This document shows, one piece after another, positions 31,862 through 44,228 of a DNA stretch of 64,000 nucleotides (the stretch's first letter is position 1; each line of letters starts with the position of its first letter). This DNA comes from Chrysogorgia sp. JL179-B06. Taxonomy: Eukaryota; Cnidaria; Anthozoa; Scleralcyonacea; Chrysogorgiidae. The notes under the pieces were generated by a model that saw nothing but the letters and a program-made list of their open reading frames with translations, was not told the origin of the DNA and ran no database searches. A program made the translations under genes and the position numbers. The DNA is taken from contig JAYKKM010000224.1 of the NCBI GenBank assembly GCA_035772405.1, positions 3,740,501 to 3,804,500 on the forward strand. The letters are read 5' to 3'.

Positions 31862-34800
31862 AGGCCACCTGCAGCAAACATGTGTGCGTGTCAGCGTGTG
31901 TCACTCGCATCTCGCGAGGCTCGCGCAGTTCACGCAGTTTAGTCCCTACTCTAAAGCCGGTTTTCCACTGGGCAAAGTTACTTGTTCTTAGTCCTTAAAC
32001 TTAGAAAGTTTTCCTAAGCCGGTAAGGCTGATCAGAAAGCTCTTCACTGTAGACCAAGGGCAAGAGTGTTCTCAAGAGATTCCAAAGATCACAAAATCCC
32101 CAAACCCCGGATAGGCACTTTAACTGCAAAGGAGGCAAGTAAACAGCCGTTCACTTGGACCAACGAATTGCGAGGGGATCATTCGTGTTGATTTTCTCGC
32201 TTACGAGTTACCCTAATTTTGATCGTATGTTTACGCTACAGACTATATAGTATACTTTCTCAGGATTTATGGTGAAGGAAAATTTCGAGTGTTGGAATAT
32301 ATACATTTTAAGATCAAACGGGGACCAGTTGCGAAAAATGCAACTTCAAGGAAGATGACCAATATCGCTTGTATCGCATTATTATTTGTAGTCACTCTTA
32401 GTTACTTAAGTAACTCTTTAGATTTAGCATATATAGTGGTCATAGTATGCTACGGACAGTAACTACTAAAATATTTCAGTTCTTTGTTATAAATAGAGCT
32501 GAGGTAGCTGTTATTGCTGTAAGAAATTTTATTTTAAAAACACTGTTGACATTTTTCCGGTCGGAAGTAACATTTAGCTAAAATTTGCATGCTGGTATTG
32601 AATTATGAATAAAATATGACTTCACTTCTGCATCTATATTACAGGTTATTACTATATAAAAGATTGTTTTCACGACGAGAAGATAAAATTCATCTTCAAG
32701 TCACCGTGTCAATTTATCTTTGTATTATATAATTCAAAATGTTCAATTTGCTACATGACATCATTGATACCTCACTAGTGAAAATATGTTCCAGTACTAC
32801 ATGTAAAATACTCGCATCTATATAAGAATTCACTTTATCTTACTGCCTGAAACTTGAGTGATCAGACTTCTAATATCTCTTACTGATAATCACATATTCG
32901 GTGTTAAATCCTCAATTAATCCAAGGTTTGACAAGCAATCTGACGCCGACTCAACTATACTTCCATCACAACATCCTTTCCAACGTATTAGTGTCACGAA
33001 TGTAGGACCAGATGTCGTCAATAATAAGCACTACGGTCTCGGCAAAAAGTGGCTGAAAAATGATGGCGTCAGCAGAGGTTATTTTTTTCATAGTAGTGAC
33101 CGCTGTCCTCTATTATATATAACTTGACTGTTGGCGACTATTATTTGACGGCAATTGTTTTTCTCCTGCAAAAATGCCAAAACCTCGGCCAAAACTACTG
33201 CAAAAGCTATTAACATATGCTCATCGATGGTTTTTAAACGAGGGAACCAGGATTCAGCAACCCTTTGTGACTTGTTAACAGTATAAATGAAAAATAAAGA
33301 GTTTTAAAGTAATAATCCGTAATATAAATGGTGCATGCATCTACTGCAGTTTAGTTTTTCTAAAAAGCAGTAAACACTTCTTTAATATCTATATTATGCA
33401 TTTCTTTTTGTACATATATTATAGATAAAAAATTCATCTAACAAAAGCAACAAAAAAGATCACAAAACCGGAAGTTTAGTCGTCATTTTCAGTCGTCATT
33501 TTTATCCAAAAGTATTCAAAAGTATTATTTATAAAGCTTAAAAAAATATAGCGGACAGTTTTGTGGTCATCAAGTGCATATATTGTGGTCATCAAGTACA
33601 TATAGCATTAATTTTTTGAAGACTATATACGGATTTATCATGAACTTTGATTGTGAGAGTAGACCTCGATTGTGTGAAGAAGTGAGACCTGAGCGACGAT
33701 AAATAAATATTAAAAACCCTAACTTGTGATCTGTAGCGGCGGAGTACAACGAACGGAGGAGGCGAGCATTCGCAACTCTATTTGTGTTTACTGGAAATTC
33801 GGACAAACGTTATTTTTAAAACTAGTATTATAAGTATGTATCAATAAGTGATACTGTACATAACATAGATATATACTGTATGAGCGGCTGATCTTTATCT
33901 AATATATACAAACTCGAGCCGAACGCCGAGCGTTTCATTATATATCAGAAACGATCGCCGGACGCGAATATTTTATATGGCTTATCAAATGTATATATGT
34001 TCATATCTATCTACTATTTTGAAGATACAAGCTGTTTTAGCTGAGCCGGAAAATCGAAGGAAAAGTTTAAGAAAAAGTTTTAGCAATGATGCGTCATTGC
34101 TACTATGCACGTGAGCTCTTGAGAATGAACGTATAGCCATGACGTCAAGCCACACACACGAATAACGAGCTAAGCCAAACGCTAACCGAATTATATCCCG
34201 CCATCCCACCGTTTAAACAAAGGACCCAATAATTCCATCAGTTCGTCAACTGATGTTTGAAGGGTACAGGTTTTACCCCCGACTGGTGATCGAATCAGGA
34301 TCAACAGGAGGCTATAATAACCTGAGTCCTATATAGCTCAAACATTAGAAGCACAACAACCACCAGCCAGTCGGCCTGCCTGTGTAACGATTATTAAAAT
34401 ATTTGTGATCTTGTAAAACGTAGAAACTAAAGGCCGTCCCGCATTCCATGTAAATTATCAAGTGAATCTTTAGCGTAGGTTATTCTCCGCATTCTTGTGA
34501 TAATTGATGTTTAGCGATGTTTAGCGTAGGATAGCGGTTACCGCAATTCTTAAGTTGACGTTAGTTAAGATAGAAAAACATGATTGTAAAAAAAAGTATA
34601 GAGCTATATGCGGTTTTGCTCCTACGCAAACACTTGCGTAGAGTCACGATGCAATAGACAACGCTTGTAAAGTAGTCAGTCTCAATTACGTTGGAGTCTT
34701 GTAACGTTCAAGATAGAACTTTGTGAATAAAAAGCCATTTTCAGTTGTTTGACGATGTCTTGTCACTTACCATAAAACACGCTACACCTGTCACCCAACT

Positions 34801-35091
34801 ATCCATAGTCCAACTGTTAAAAATTGTTCGTTTTGTGATAAAAGCATAACATTTCTCACGTTTTTGTAGACCTATAGGCCCTTAGTAATTCTGGCTATAG
34901 GCCGGGCATCGCTGAAAACTCCTGTAACAGGAATAAACAGGTTTTGATAAAAAATGCTAAGTCAGCTTACATTTTCCGTGAATAATGTCGGTATTAGCCG
35001 CTATAGACATTATTCATAAATGGCCGCTGATTTAATATTCATTTCTTTCATAAGGGTCAATTTATATCCAAAGACAAATTTTGCAGCTTTA
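31862..35091. other. No gene supported; includes one dispersed unit
   Basis: 32268-32350 matches part of the 276 bp array unit at 50 kb (GATTTATGGTGAAGGAAAAT, CAGTTGCGAAAAATGCAACT), so that unit is also a dispersed repeat. 34205-34330 resembles a repeat start at 60105-60145 (AATTACTCCATCAGTT). Otherwise AT-rich with short frames, no motif. Confidence 0.45.
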
Positions 35092-37054
35092 TTACTCGGG
35101 CCTCCCCCTGTGGGGGGAGAGCACGAGTCTTAAAAAGGGCTCTGTTTATTTGGCAATGTCGCGAAATGGCAATTCTTGCATCATCCCACTTGGGACTGGG
35201 TACGAGATCGATCTGCAGTAAGTTTGTATCGATTGTTCATATTGTATGCGAATGCTTACAAATGAACGTACAGACTAGAGTATATAAATCTCTGACACTC
35301 TTTGTTGCCATTGAGTTACCCTGTTTCACTCGATATTTTACCTGTAAGATTAAATGGGGCTCCAAAATGTTCTGGGTTATCAGTAAGTTTGTATCGATTG
35401 TTCATACATGTATTATTATACACAAATGCTTACAAATGAACACACCTATCAAGATCAAGGAGTAAAGAGTTTGTTGTTGTTTGCTGGTTTACCAGTGACG
35501 GGTCTGAATTTTGGCCTTGACTACACGGAAAGCGAGTTGACTTGCTAACCGAGACAGTAACATAGTTAACTATGCAGTAATCTGTCTTTATATTACAATT
35601 AGCTAGCTGGCTGGCCCACTGGACTAGTCACTAGTAATGTATAAAGCCTCTCAAATAATAAATATGCTAAAATTATGAATATGTTTACTGGCTCAAAATG
35701 TTATATAACTTCAAAGAAATAATGATTTTGAATTACATTTCTTTAAACTGTTTATAATAGCTTATGACACCTTGCTACTGCCAGCTAAATGGTTTGATTT
35801 ACTGCTATGCCTTATACACTTAGAAAAAGATTAACTGATTTAATACTTGCTCAAACTAAACCTGTTTGCCGGACTGACCATATGAATTGTTATTACTGTA
35901 CATGAGCATATATTATAACATAACATACTTGATATTGTACCAGTAAGCTTAAATGGGGCTCCAAAATGTTCTGGGTTATCAGTAAGTTTGTATCGATTGT
36001 TCATATTATATGCGAATGCTTACAAATGAACGTACAGTATATAAATCTCTGACACTCATTGTTGCCATTGAGTAACCCTGTTTCACTCGATATTTTACCT
36101 GTAAGCTTAAATGGGGCTCCAAAATGTTCTGGGTTATCAGTAAGTTTGTATCGATTGTTCATACATGTATTATTATACACAAATGCTTACAAATGAACAC
36201 AGTATATAAATCTCTGACACCCATACCAACTATCAAGATCAAGGAGTAAAGAGTTTGTTGTTGTTTGACCTTGCTACTGCCAGCTAAATGCATGGTTTGA
36301 TTTACTGCCATGCCTTATACACTGAGAAAAAGATCAACTGATTTAATGCTTGCTCAAACTGAACCTGTTTGCCGGACTGACCATATATATATGTTATTTA
36401 CCGGCTGGGAGGTCCGTACTGGAAAAATATTTTCCCGAAGTCTCAGAAGCGGCCTGAGACCGAAGGTCGAGGGCCGCTTCTGAGACTGAGGGAAAATATT
36501 TTTCCAGTACGGACCGACCAAAACGGTAAATAACGTGTTTATTTTTTTCGAGCAAAGTCAAAAAAATTGCAATTTTTTGGCGCGAAAAGTTGCGAGAGGT
36601 CCGTACTGGTGTGATACGGACCTCATACTCAGCCAATCAAAAGGCTCTATTTTAGTTACGGACCTGAGTTACGGACCTCAAAAAAAATAAGAATTGTTAT
36701 TACATGAGCACAGGCCGGCTCGCTTGCCAGGCTGACCCTGTTGACTAGAACTGGATTAGGTCAGCAAACAGGATGGCTCATTTGGTGGGGCAGACTTCTC
36801 AGTAAGCCAGCTTGGATACTGAGCCAACTCACCTTCATATAATCAAAGCCATTGGCCAACACTATGTTATGGGTTTGTAATGATGGAAAATTTAACCACC
36901 CCTGCACTGACAGCTGTATCATTACATGTACCATTGTACCTACAACTATAGATTTGTGTATATTGAATTCAAATCACTGAATTTGCCTACAATATATGTC
37001 TTTCAACAAGCCACAACCTCAAGTAGCCCGAGTTAACGCCTAGCGGGCGTCTTG
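35092..37054 (+). mobile_element. Family H (HINE-like) copy A
   Basis: Starts TTACTCGGGCC, with a hairpin CCTCCCCCTGTGGGGGGAG, and ends GTAGCCCGAGTTAACGCC, then TAGCGGGCGTCTTG. The GCCCGAGT near the 3' end is the inverse of ACTCGGGC at the 5' end; it is followed by a hairpin (ACGCC-TAGCG-GGCGT) and CTTG. Inside are about three units of a minisatellite of roughly 160 bp (AAATGGGGCTCCAAAATGTT, GTAAGTTTGTATCGATTG). Subterminal inverted repeats, a 3' hairpin and internal minisatellite are HINE/DINE hallmarks. No Rep/helicase. A separate element sits at 36387-36690. Confidence 0.75.
36387..36690. mobile_element. Insertion in copy A with GTTATTTACCGG foldback
   Basis: Copy B reads GACCATAT-GAATTGTTATTAC without this segment, so the borders are exact. 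The insert holds a palindrome (GTTATTTACCGG at 36393 to CCGGTAAATAAC-like at 36534, centred on AGCGGCC..GGCCGCT) and then two direct GGTCCGTACTGG/ACGGACCT motifs. A minus open frame at 36394-36636 follows the palindrome and is not a convincing gene. Confidence 0.8.
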
Positions 37055-38771
37055 TTACTCGGGCCTCCCCGTGGGGGGAGAGCACGAGTCTTAAAAAGGG
37101 CTCTGTTTATTTGGCAATGTCGCGAAATGGCAATTCTTGCATCATCCCACTTGGGACTGGGTACGAGATCGATCTGAACCCACTGCATATATTTATGCGC
37201 CATTGTCATATTTTTAATATTCATCTGGTTACCTTTCCTCGAGTGTTCTTCACTGAAAATATTTGATGTGGCTGGCAGTATCTTGATCTCACGATGCTTA
37301 CAATCGCACACGCCGATCGCCGAAGACCTACGGCTACACTAAAAGATAACGAGCGATTTAGACACGGTTGGTGCCTTGGTGGTCTCTGTCTGCAATCTTT
37401 GAATCTGAGATCTCGATAACCGTACACTGAAAATGCCGTACCTGTACGCTGATGTGTGCTCGATTAAACCTATGTTTAACAATTTAATATGAAACTCAAC
37501 CTGTTCTGAGGTAACTGTAATATTTTTATAAACTTTGTTGCCTGTATTGTTTATTGTTATCATGTTATGTTATACAAAATAAAGTCGATGCTATAGTTTA
37601 TTGTTTCACATATACCAAGTACTATTATTAAAGTATGCAATGTTGCTATCGAATTTTACCCTGTTTCACTTATATTGATATTTTACCTGTAAGCTTAAAT
37701 GGGGCTCCAAAATGTTCTGGGTTATCAGTAAGTTTGTATCGATTGTTCATATTATATGCGAATGCTTACAAATGAACGCACAGACTAGAGTATATAAATC
37801 TCTGACACTCATTGTTGCCATTGAGTAACCCTGTTTCACTCGATATTTTACCTGTAAGATTAAATGGGGCTCCAAAATGTTCTGGGTTATCAGTAAGTTT
37901 GTATCGATTGTTCATACATGTATTATTATACACAAATGCTTACAAATGAACACACAGTATATAAATCTCTGACACCCATACCAACTATCAGATCAAGGAG
38001 TAAAGAGTTTGTTGTTGTTTGCTGGTTTACCAGTGACGGGTCTGAATTTTGGCCTTGAATACACGGAAAGCGAGTTGGCTCGCTAACCGAGAGAGTAACA
38101 TAGTTAACTATGCAGTAATCTGTCTTTATATTACAATTAGCTAGCTGGCTGGCCCACTGGACTAGTCACTAGTATGTATAAAGCCTCTCAAATAATAAAT
38201 ATGCTAAAATTATGAATATGTTTACTGGCTCAAAATGTTATATAACTTCAAAGAAATAATGATTTTGAATTACATTTCTTTAAACTGTTTATAATAGCTT
38301 ATGACACCTTGCTACTGCCAGCTAAATGGTTTGATTTACTGCTATGCCTTATACACTGAGAAAAGATTAACTGATTTAATACTTGCTCAAACTAAACCTG
38401 TTTGCCGGACTGACCATATGAATTGTTATTACATGAGCACAGGCCGGCTCGCTTGCCAGGCTGACCCTGTTGGCTAGAACTGGATTAGGTCAGCAAACAG
38501 GGTGGCTCATTTGGTGGGGCAGAATTCTCAGTAAGCCAGCTTGGATACTGAGCCAACTCACCTTCGTATAATCAAAGCCGTTGGCCAACACTATGTTATG
38601 GGTTTGCAATGATGGAAAATTTAACCACCCCTGCACTGACAGCCGTATCATTACATGTACCTACAACTATAGATTTGTGTATATTGAATTCAAATCACTG
38701 AATTTGCCTACAATGTCTTTCAACAAGCCACAACCTCAAGTAGCCCGAGTTAACGCCTAGCGGGCGTCTTG
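37055..38771 (+). mobile_element. Family H copy B, head to tail with A
   Basis: Its TTACTCGGGCC start immediately follows the CTTG end of copy A, with no base between. It ends ..TAGCGGGCGTCTTG at 38771. It includes an internal part lost from copy A (37190-37600; TTTGATGTGGCTGGCAGTAT) that is shared with copy F (49790-50040), then two minisatellite units. Head-to-tail tandems are usual for rolling-circle (Helitron/Helentron) elements. Confidence 0.75.
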
Positions 38772-38979
38772 TTGTAAATAATTTGGACGTTGTTGTGGAG
38801 TATTTGATGTTGTTCACGACAGGATATACGACAGGATAAGAATATCTATCACAAATCAAACTTTCACGAATGGAAGATAAATCGAATTTTGCAAAATATT
38901 TTAACTACGAAACGATTTGCTCGTTCGATCGACGCCGGAAATGCGTTCTCCATACCCGAACTACGCACTAGTCATTACA

Positions 38980-39310
38980 AATTCTCTGGTATACGCACCT
39001 AGTGAACAGACAGAAGAACGAATTCGACAACGATTTTATTGGCCTCGGGTATTCGGAAGTCCGTAGCTTTTTATTAGGCTTAATCCTAGTCTCCTTCGCA
39101 ACAGTCATTTCGAGTTCGGCGTCCTCACTCCCCTAGCTTAATCCATCAAAAAGCGTCTACCGTTGCACTCAAACAGCTCATAAGCAAAGTTTTCTCGCGT
39201 TTTGGACCCCCTGTAGTCCTACATTCGGACAAGGCGCGAACTTCCAGACCAACTTAATGCACAAGATTTGTGATATCATGGGTATAGTAAAAATGCGAAC
39301 CACAGGTCCA
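38980..39310 (+). pseudogene. Ty3/gypsy integrase fragment
   Basis: ERIRQRFYWPRVF (39015-39053) is the end of the integrase zinc-binding domain. After a gap the core follows: FSRFGPPVVLHSD (39192-39232), then, one frame over, GANFQTNLMHKICDIMG. The usual catalytic Asp is in HSD. A missing G near 39232 shifts the frame. No RT was found nearby, so this is a fragment on the same strand as the LTR-like sequence at 40357. Confidence 0.7.
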
Positions 39311-39584
39311 CTGCGTACTATTTTCATTGCTAAAAATGCCGCGAAAGTCGGTCAAGCGAGAATTTCTGACCACACGTCACAACGCATGAGTTGTTTTGCC
39401 GCCTTTCATTCTCACCTTATTACCATGTGTCTATCGCCGCCTTTTTACTTTAATTACCGACATTGCGTTCGGTCAAGGCTAAGCGTATAGCCAATATTAC
39501 AGCCCTTCAGTCGCCTCTGGGTTTGCTAGGGTCGAGCCCGACCAAAATTATGCTTGGAGCCTCCCCTCGTGTCGCGCCTATGAG

Positions 39585-40020
39585 CCATAACAATGTTTGA
39601 AGTTGCTCGTGTGTCGAGCCAAGCCAAAATAATGTTTGCTAGTAGGTCGAGCTAAACCAAAACAATGTTTGAAGTTGCTCATGTGTGAGCCAAGCCAAAA
39701 TAATGTTTGCTCGTTTGTCGAGCTAAGCCAAAACAATGTTTGAAGTTGCTCGTGTGTCGAGCCAAGCCAACATAATGTTTGCTCGTTTGTCGAGCTAAGC
39801 CAAAACAATGTTTGAAGTTGCTCGTGTGTCGAGCCAAGCCAAAATAATGTTTGCTCGTTTGTCGAGCTAAGCCAAAACAATGTTTGAAGTTGCTCGTGTG
39901 TCGAGTCAAGCCAAAATAATGTTTGCTCGTGTGTCGAGGTAAGCCAAAACAATGTTTGAAATTGCCCGTGTGTCGAGCCAAGCTGGGCAATGTTTGCTCG
40001 TGTGTCGAGCCTAGCCAAAA
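39585..40020. repeat. Minisatellite, about 74 bp compound unit
   Basis: Alternating units AAAACAATGTTTGAAGTTGC-TCGTGTGTCGAGCC and AAAATAATGTTTGCTCG-TTTGTCGAGCTAA repeat about six times. Two minus-strand frames stay open across it (repeats of STHEQLQTLFWLSS and NFKHCFGLAR), only because the unit contains no stop. I do not call it a gene. Confidence 0.85.
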
Positions 40021-40356
40021 TTGCGGACCTCCACTATATAAGCCACGACTAGATGGGTTTCCTAAACAAACACCCTATAACCAGTCTCTGCACGGTTCCT
40101 GGTCCGGCTAGGCTAGCGTGGGACTGCACCCATCTCCCCTTTCACAACTTTTTAGTGTTGACTTTCAGCAGCCCCCTGCCTGTGTCGGACCACGCCCTGC
40201 ATGTACACCTTCACCAACTCGGCGTTTATGCACTATTTGATACATTATGGTAGGCGCGCCCACGCAAAATTATTAGCTCGACCAGTCTGCCATTCCGAGC
40301 ATATTCTAGTACCACTTAGAAAGTATTTTGTCAAAGGTTTCCTGTTAAGTACTCCA

Positions 40357-40589
40357 TGTTAGACGCAACAATGGGGTTTTGCCCTCCCCGTTTTTATATC
40401 AATAGTTATACCGTATAGATAAGTATTCTTAATTACCTTCCTGGGTTTGGTTCGATAGGAATGACAAGCATGCATTAAACTCCAACACATTGTAATGATA
40501 TATAAGACGAAACTTTGTACTAAATAAAGCAGACCGAAATTTGGAACGAGCTCTCAGCTGTGTCTTGATTATTTTCTCGTTACGCTACA
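40357..40589 (+). other. LTR-like segment
   Basis: Begins TGTTAGACGCAACAATGG and ends CGTTACGCTACA, with TATATAAG (about 40500) and AATAAAGC (about 40524) in the order of an LTR promoter and polyadenylation signal. No second LTR in the window, so the borders are guesses. It follows the gypsy integrase relic. Confidence 0.4.
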
Positions 40590-40782
40590 TACGGACATCT
40601 CGATTTAACGAAGATAATTATCCTTAATTATTTTGTATTTGTGCTTGTGGGCCACACTGTCGCATGCAAAAGCACATAAAGTGCCCGGGCTACAGCAACC
40701 AGAAATCAGTTTTCAGATTCTAATGAATTTCACTAGATATTTCCAATTAAATGAAATTAGAATTGTTCTACTTATATATAAA

Positions 40783-42571
40783 CAAGACGCCCGCTAGGCG
40801 TTAACTTGGGCTACTAATTTTAGGGACATGGCGCGCATATTGCCTGCAGAGATGGGTATGCATTGGTGGCATGTTAGACAGTTGGAATTAGAAAACCCGC
40901 TCACTTGTCTTATATTACCATCAGGCCATAACGAAGAAAAATCAGGCGTCTACACGCAGGCTAGCCTCCCCAATGCAGAACGCCGGACACGCAGACGAAA
41001 ACACTAAACACGGCAATGCTATTTTTCTAATATCTGTTCGATTGAAGGTCTTCGTGTGTCAAAATTCATATAAAAATCAACGGCAAGGTATACGAAACAT
41101 ATCTGTTACGAAATTACATCGGTTTAATGGACATAAAAGCGTTAAATCATCGGGTAAACGACGAATAGATCTTGAAGCCATGTCCTATGATTTTAAAGAC
41201 GAGTCTCGATCGCTTTAATCGCTTACGCATTTTCTCATATAACATCTGATCTTCACATTTTAAGTGGATGAAACCTACAGCGTTCGATTCGCCAGATTCA
41301 AGTGATCATTTCGATGTAGAATTGATTTAAATCGGACAAAAACACAACATTTCATGATTGATATTACGGAGTTTCACGGGATATTAAAATGTCAACACAG
41401 TATAATAATATTTCCCTGTCCTTCGGCTGTCCATTCCGTCTTCACGATTGAACTCTCATCTGTGTTTCTCTCATCTTGGAGAGAATCTTTGCAATGGTTT
41501 GCGGGTTTACAGGTCTCGTAAATGCTTTTCAGACTGCGATATGGCGCGCATATATTGCCTGCGGAGATGGGTATGCATTGGTGGCATGTACGCATGTTAG
41601 ACAGTTGGAATTAGAAAAATTGTGCAGCGCTCGTTTAAAGTGGGAACTTTTAGAAGCAAGTTGGGCTAGAAATGAGGACGAAGAAAAACCAGGCGTCTAC
41701 ACGCAGGCTAGCTCCCCTCCCCCCCCCCCCCAATGCAGAACGCCTGACGGCAATGCTATTTTTCCTAATATCTGTTCGATTGAAGGTCTTCATGTGTCAA
41801 AATTTATATAAAAATCAACGGCAAGGTATACGAAACATATCTGTTACGAAATTACATCGGTTTAATGGACATAAAAGCATTAAATCATCGGGTAAACGAC
41901 GAATAGATCTTGAAGCCATGTCCTTCGATTTTAAAGACGAGTCTCGCTTTAATCGCTTTAATCGCTTACGCATTTTCTCATATAACATCTGATCTTCTCA
42001 TTTTAAGTAGACGAAACCTACATCGTTCGATTCGCCAGATTCAAGTGATGATTTCGATATAGAATTGATTGAAATCGTACAAAAACACAACGTTTCATAA
42101 TGATTAATATTACGGAGTTTCACGGGATAAATGTCAACACAACATAATATAATATTTCCCTGTCCTTCGGCTGTCCATTCCGTCTTCATGCAGATTGATC
42201 TCTCATCTGTGTTTCTCTCATCTTGGAGAGAATCTTTGCAATGGTTTGAGGGTTTACAGGTCTCGGTAAACTTTTCCAACTGCGATTCATTGTCAATAAA
42301 GAAAGCGAAAGTTCGAACTCGCTTCAAAATTATATTCGCTTGCATTGCCTTGCAACGACTATATAATATGTTGTCATGTTGACGTTTCGACCACGGTTCT
42401 GCGAGTGCTTTCTTTAATCTCTCATCCGTGTTTCTCTCATCCAGTTATCCTGGAGAGAATCTTTGCATCAGTTTGTGGGTGAAGACACTGGGTACGAGTT
42501 ATTGCGCAATTTTGCACAAAACTAATGAAGCCCTTTTTAAGACTTGGGCTTACCATAGGTAGCCCAAGTAA
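40783..42571 (-). mobile_element. Family H copy C
   Basis: Minus orientation. The 5' start (TTACTTGGGCTACC) is at 42571, and the 3' end (hairpin then CTTG) is at 40786-40783 next to CAAGACGCCCGCTAGGCG. It matches copy D over most of its length. Internally it is duplicated in tandem: 40828-41540 and 41541 to about 42287. Open frames 41998-42345 (minus) and 41392-41595 (minus) are copies of the same segment and share ETCKPSNHCKDSLQDERNT; frames differ between copies, so coding is doubtful. Confidence 0.75.
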
Positions 42572-42745
42572 TAACGCTGGGAACAGGGACATCACTGTCT
42601 GCCAATTTCAAATTTTTGTCCGCATTGTTATTTAATTCGGGGTTCCAATGAATAGAAAAATTCCTTGTTAAATCCCTTGAGAATCGATTCTCGTTTGACT
42701 GGCTCATCATGATATAATTTTGAACTGAATGAGTCTTCATGTGTA

Positions 42746-43002
42746 CAGTGTGTATAAAAAAAAACTGAACACTTAGAAAACGGTCTTTTATACTCCTGGG
42801 AAATTAAAAACACGGTCTTAATACACCTGGGAAATTAAGATAACTTGTAATCGTATGAAGGAGCATAACTGCAAAGAAACATGTTAAATATATTAACGTT
42901 TCTCATGCAGTTATGCTCCTTCAATACGTTTACAAGTTATCTTAATTTCCCAGGTGTATTAAGACCGTTTTCTAAGGGTTCAGTTTTTTTTTATACACAC
43001 TG
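42746..43002. mobile_element. Tc1/mariner-type MITE (TA target)
   Basis: Ends CAGTGTGTATAAAAAAAAAC and complement ..TATACACACTG, flanked by TA (42744-42745, 43003-43004). A near-complete palindrome with arms CCTGGGAAATTAAGATAACT and GAAGGAGCATAACTGCA, and a loop of about 40 bp near 42875-42905. Same family as 21531-21745. Confidence 0.9.
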
Positions 43003-43155
43003 TACGTGTGATATATGAGTTCTTACTAGTTTGAAGAATTTACACGAGTAGTTTTGTCATGGTTATTTTGTTGTATTGCGGACTTGATATGTCATAAAAT
43101 GAGAGGTTTTGAAATTACTTTGTATAATTGTGAAATGCAGTTGGAAAAAAATGAA

Positions 43156-43704
43156 AGTCGACTCCCGATAACTCGAACCTTGCGCTAACTCGAACCAAGA
43201 TCGATTTCCCCTGGATTTCCGTCATATGCATTTACTGTAATTTTACCATTGGTAACTCGAACTCTCGATAACTCGAACCTCCCACTAACTATAGAAGCAA
43301 TTTTTGTTTCCCACGTTTGTCGAGACATGACAAGTAAAAAAATACAGTACTGTAGTCCAAAAAATTGAATTTATTTTGAAGCAGCCGTGTATTCTATGAA
43401 TCTCATGGACTCTGTAGTAGTAGCCCGACGTTGTTCGCAGTACCTATAGTCTTCTCCTGCTGCGTTGTTTTGTTTTCTTTCACGTTACGTTACGTTCTGA
43501 TTTATAATATTTAGAAATATTGTTCCATCCCATACAATAATTAAATTTGATTAAAATGACACTGTATGAATAGAAATACACAGTAAACACCGTTTTTTCC
43601 TTATTTCCGGTCATTTGTTCTCAACTCCCAGGAACTCGAACTCCCGATAACTCGAACCTTTTTCTATTTCCCTTGAAGGAGTTCGAGTTATCGAGAGTCG
43701 ACTG
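43156..43704. mobile_element. MITE with GTCGACTCCCGATAACTCGA ends (pogo/Tigger-like)
   Basis: Left end AGTCGACTCCCGATAACTCG, right end CGAGTTATCGAGAGTCGACT-G followed by TA. GATAACTCGAACC repeats inside both ends (43245-43290; 43620-43665). No transposase. The TA on the right and CAGTCGACT-type ends fit pogo-like elements; the left TA is not intact. Confidence 0.7.
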
Positions 43705-43840
43705 TATCAGAAATTGGCTTGAATTATCTGAAATTCAAATAGAAATTTATGAAATTGACCTGGCAAAGGTGTAGAGTCAGGTTCGAGAGATTTCTAGCAG
43801 TTGTTCTGATTACTTAGATTTTGCATGCATTTTAATTTTG

Positions 43841-43925
43841 TTTAGAATTGTTGCGGGAACGGCCACATGAATTATTTATTTCTAACTTTCGTCCTGATGA
43901 TTCTGGCGGCTTCATCAGAGTGATG
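43841..43925. repeat. Repeat shared with 5560-5670
   Basis: TTTGTTTAGAATT, GGGAACGGCCAC and TGAATTATTTATT match 5570-5612, followed by CCTGATGATTC..GGC/GG-TTCATCAGAGT in both. The CTGATGA..TCATCAG pair would form a hairpin. Family unknown. Confidence 0.7.
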
Positions 43926-44152
43926 TCAACTGCGCGTTGAGTGCATCTGTAAAAACAAAAAAATAATTAGCCACCAGCAGCTACGCATTGAATCGATTAC
44001 TATAGCTAATAAGGGCCGGTCTTTATTTATGGCCAGGGTGGGAGCCGAAGAGAAAATGGTTGGGTAACTAAAAATTCTAAGACCTAAATGGTTGAGTAAA
44101 AAATCACTTCTCTGAAGGGTTCATGGATAGCAAAATCATGTTCATGACCTAA

Positions 44153-44228
44153 CTAGAAATACGAATCCGCAATAATCCCCTCGTCCGCCTTTTCTATCCC
44201 CCCCCCCCCCCCCGATAGGGCGAGGTGA
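44153..44228 (-). mobile_element. Compact Helitron-like element, 76 bp
   Basis: Minus strand: starts TCACCTCGCCCTATC, then 16 G, then GATAGAAAAGGCGG, and ends GCGGATTCGTATTTCTAG. The flanks are A at the 5' side and T at the 3' side, the usual A^T Helitron target, and the TC..CTAG ends fit. The same 3' end is seen at 54123 and 62083. Confidence 0.55.
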
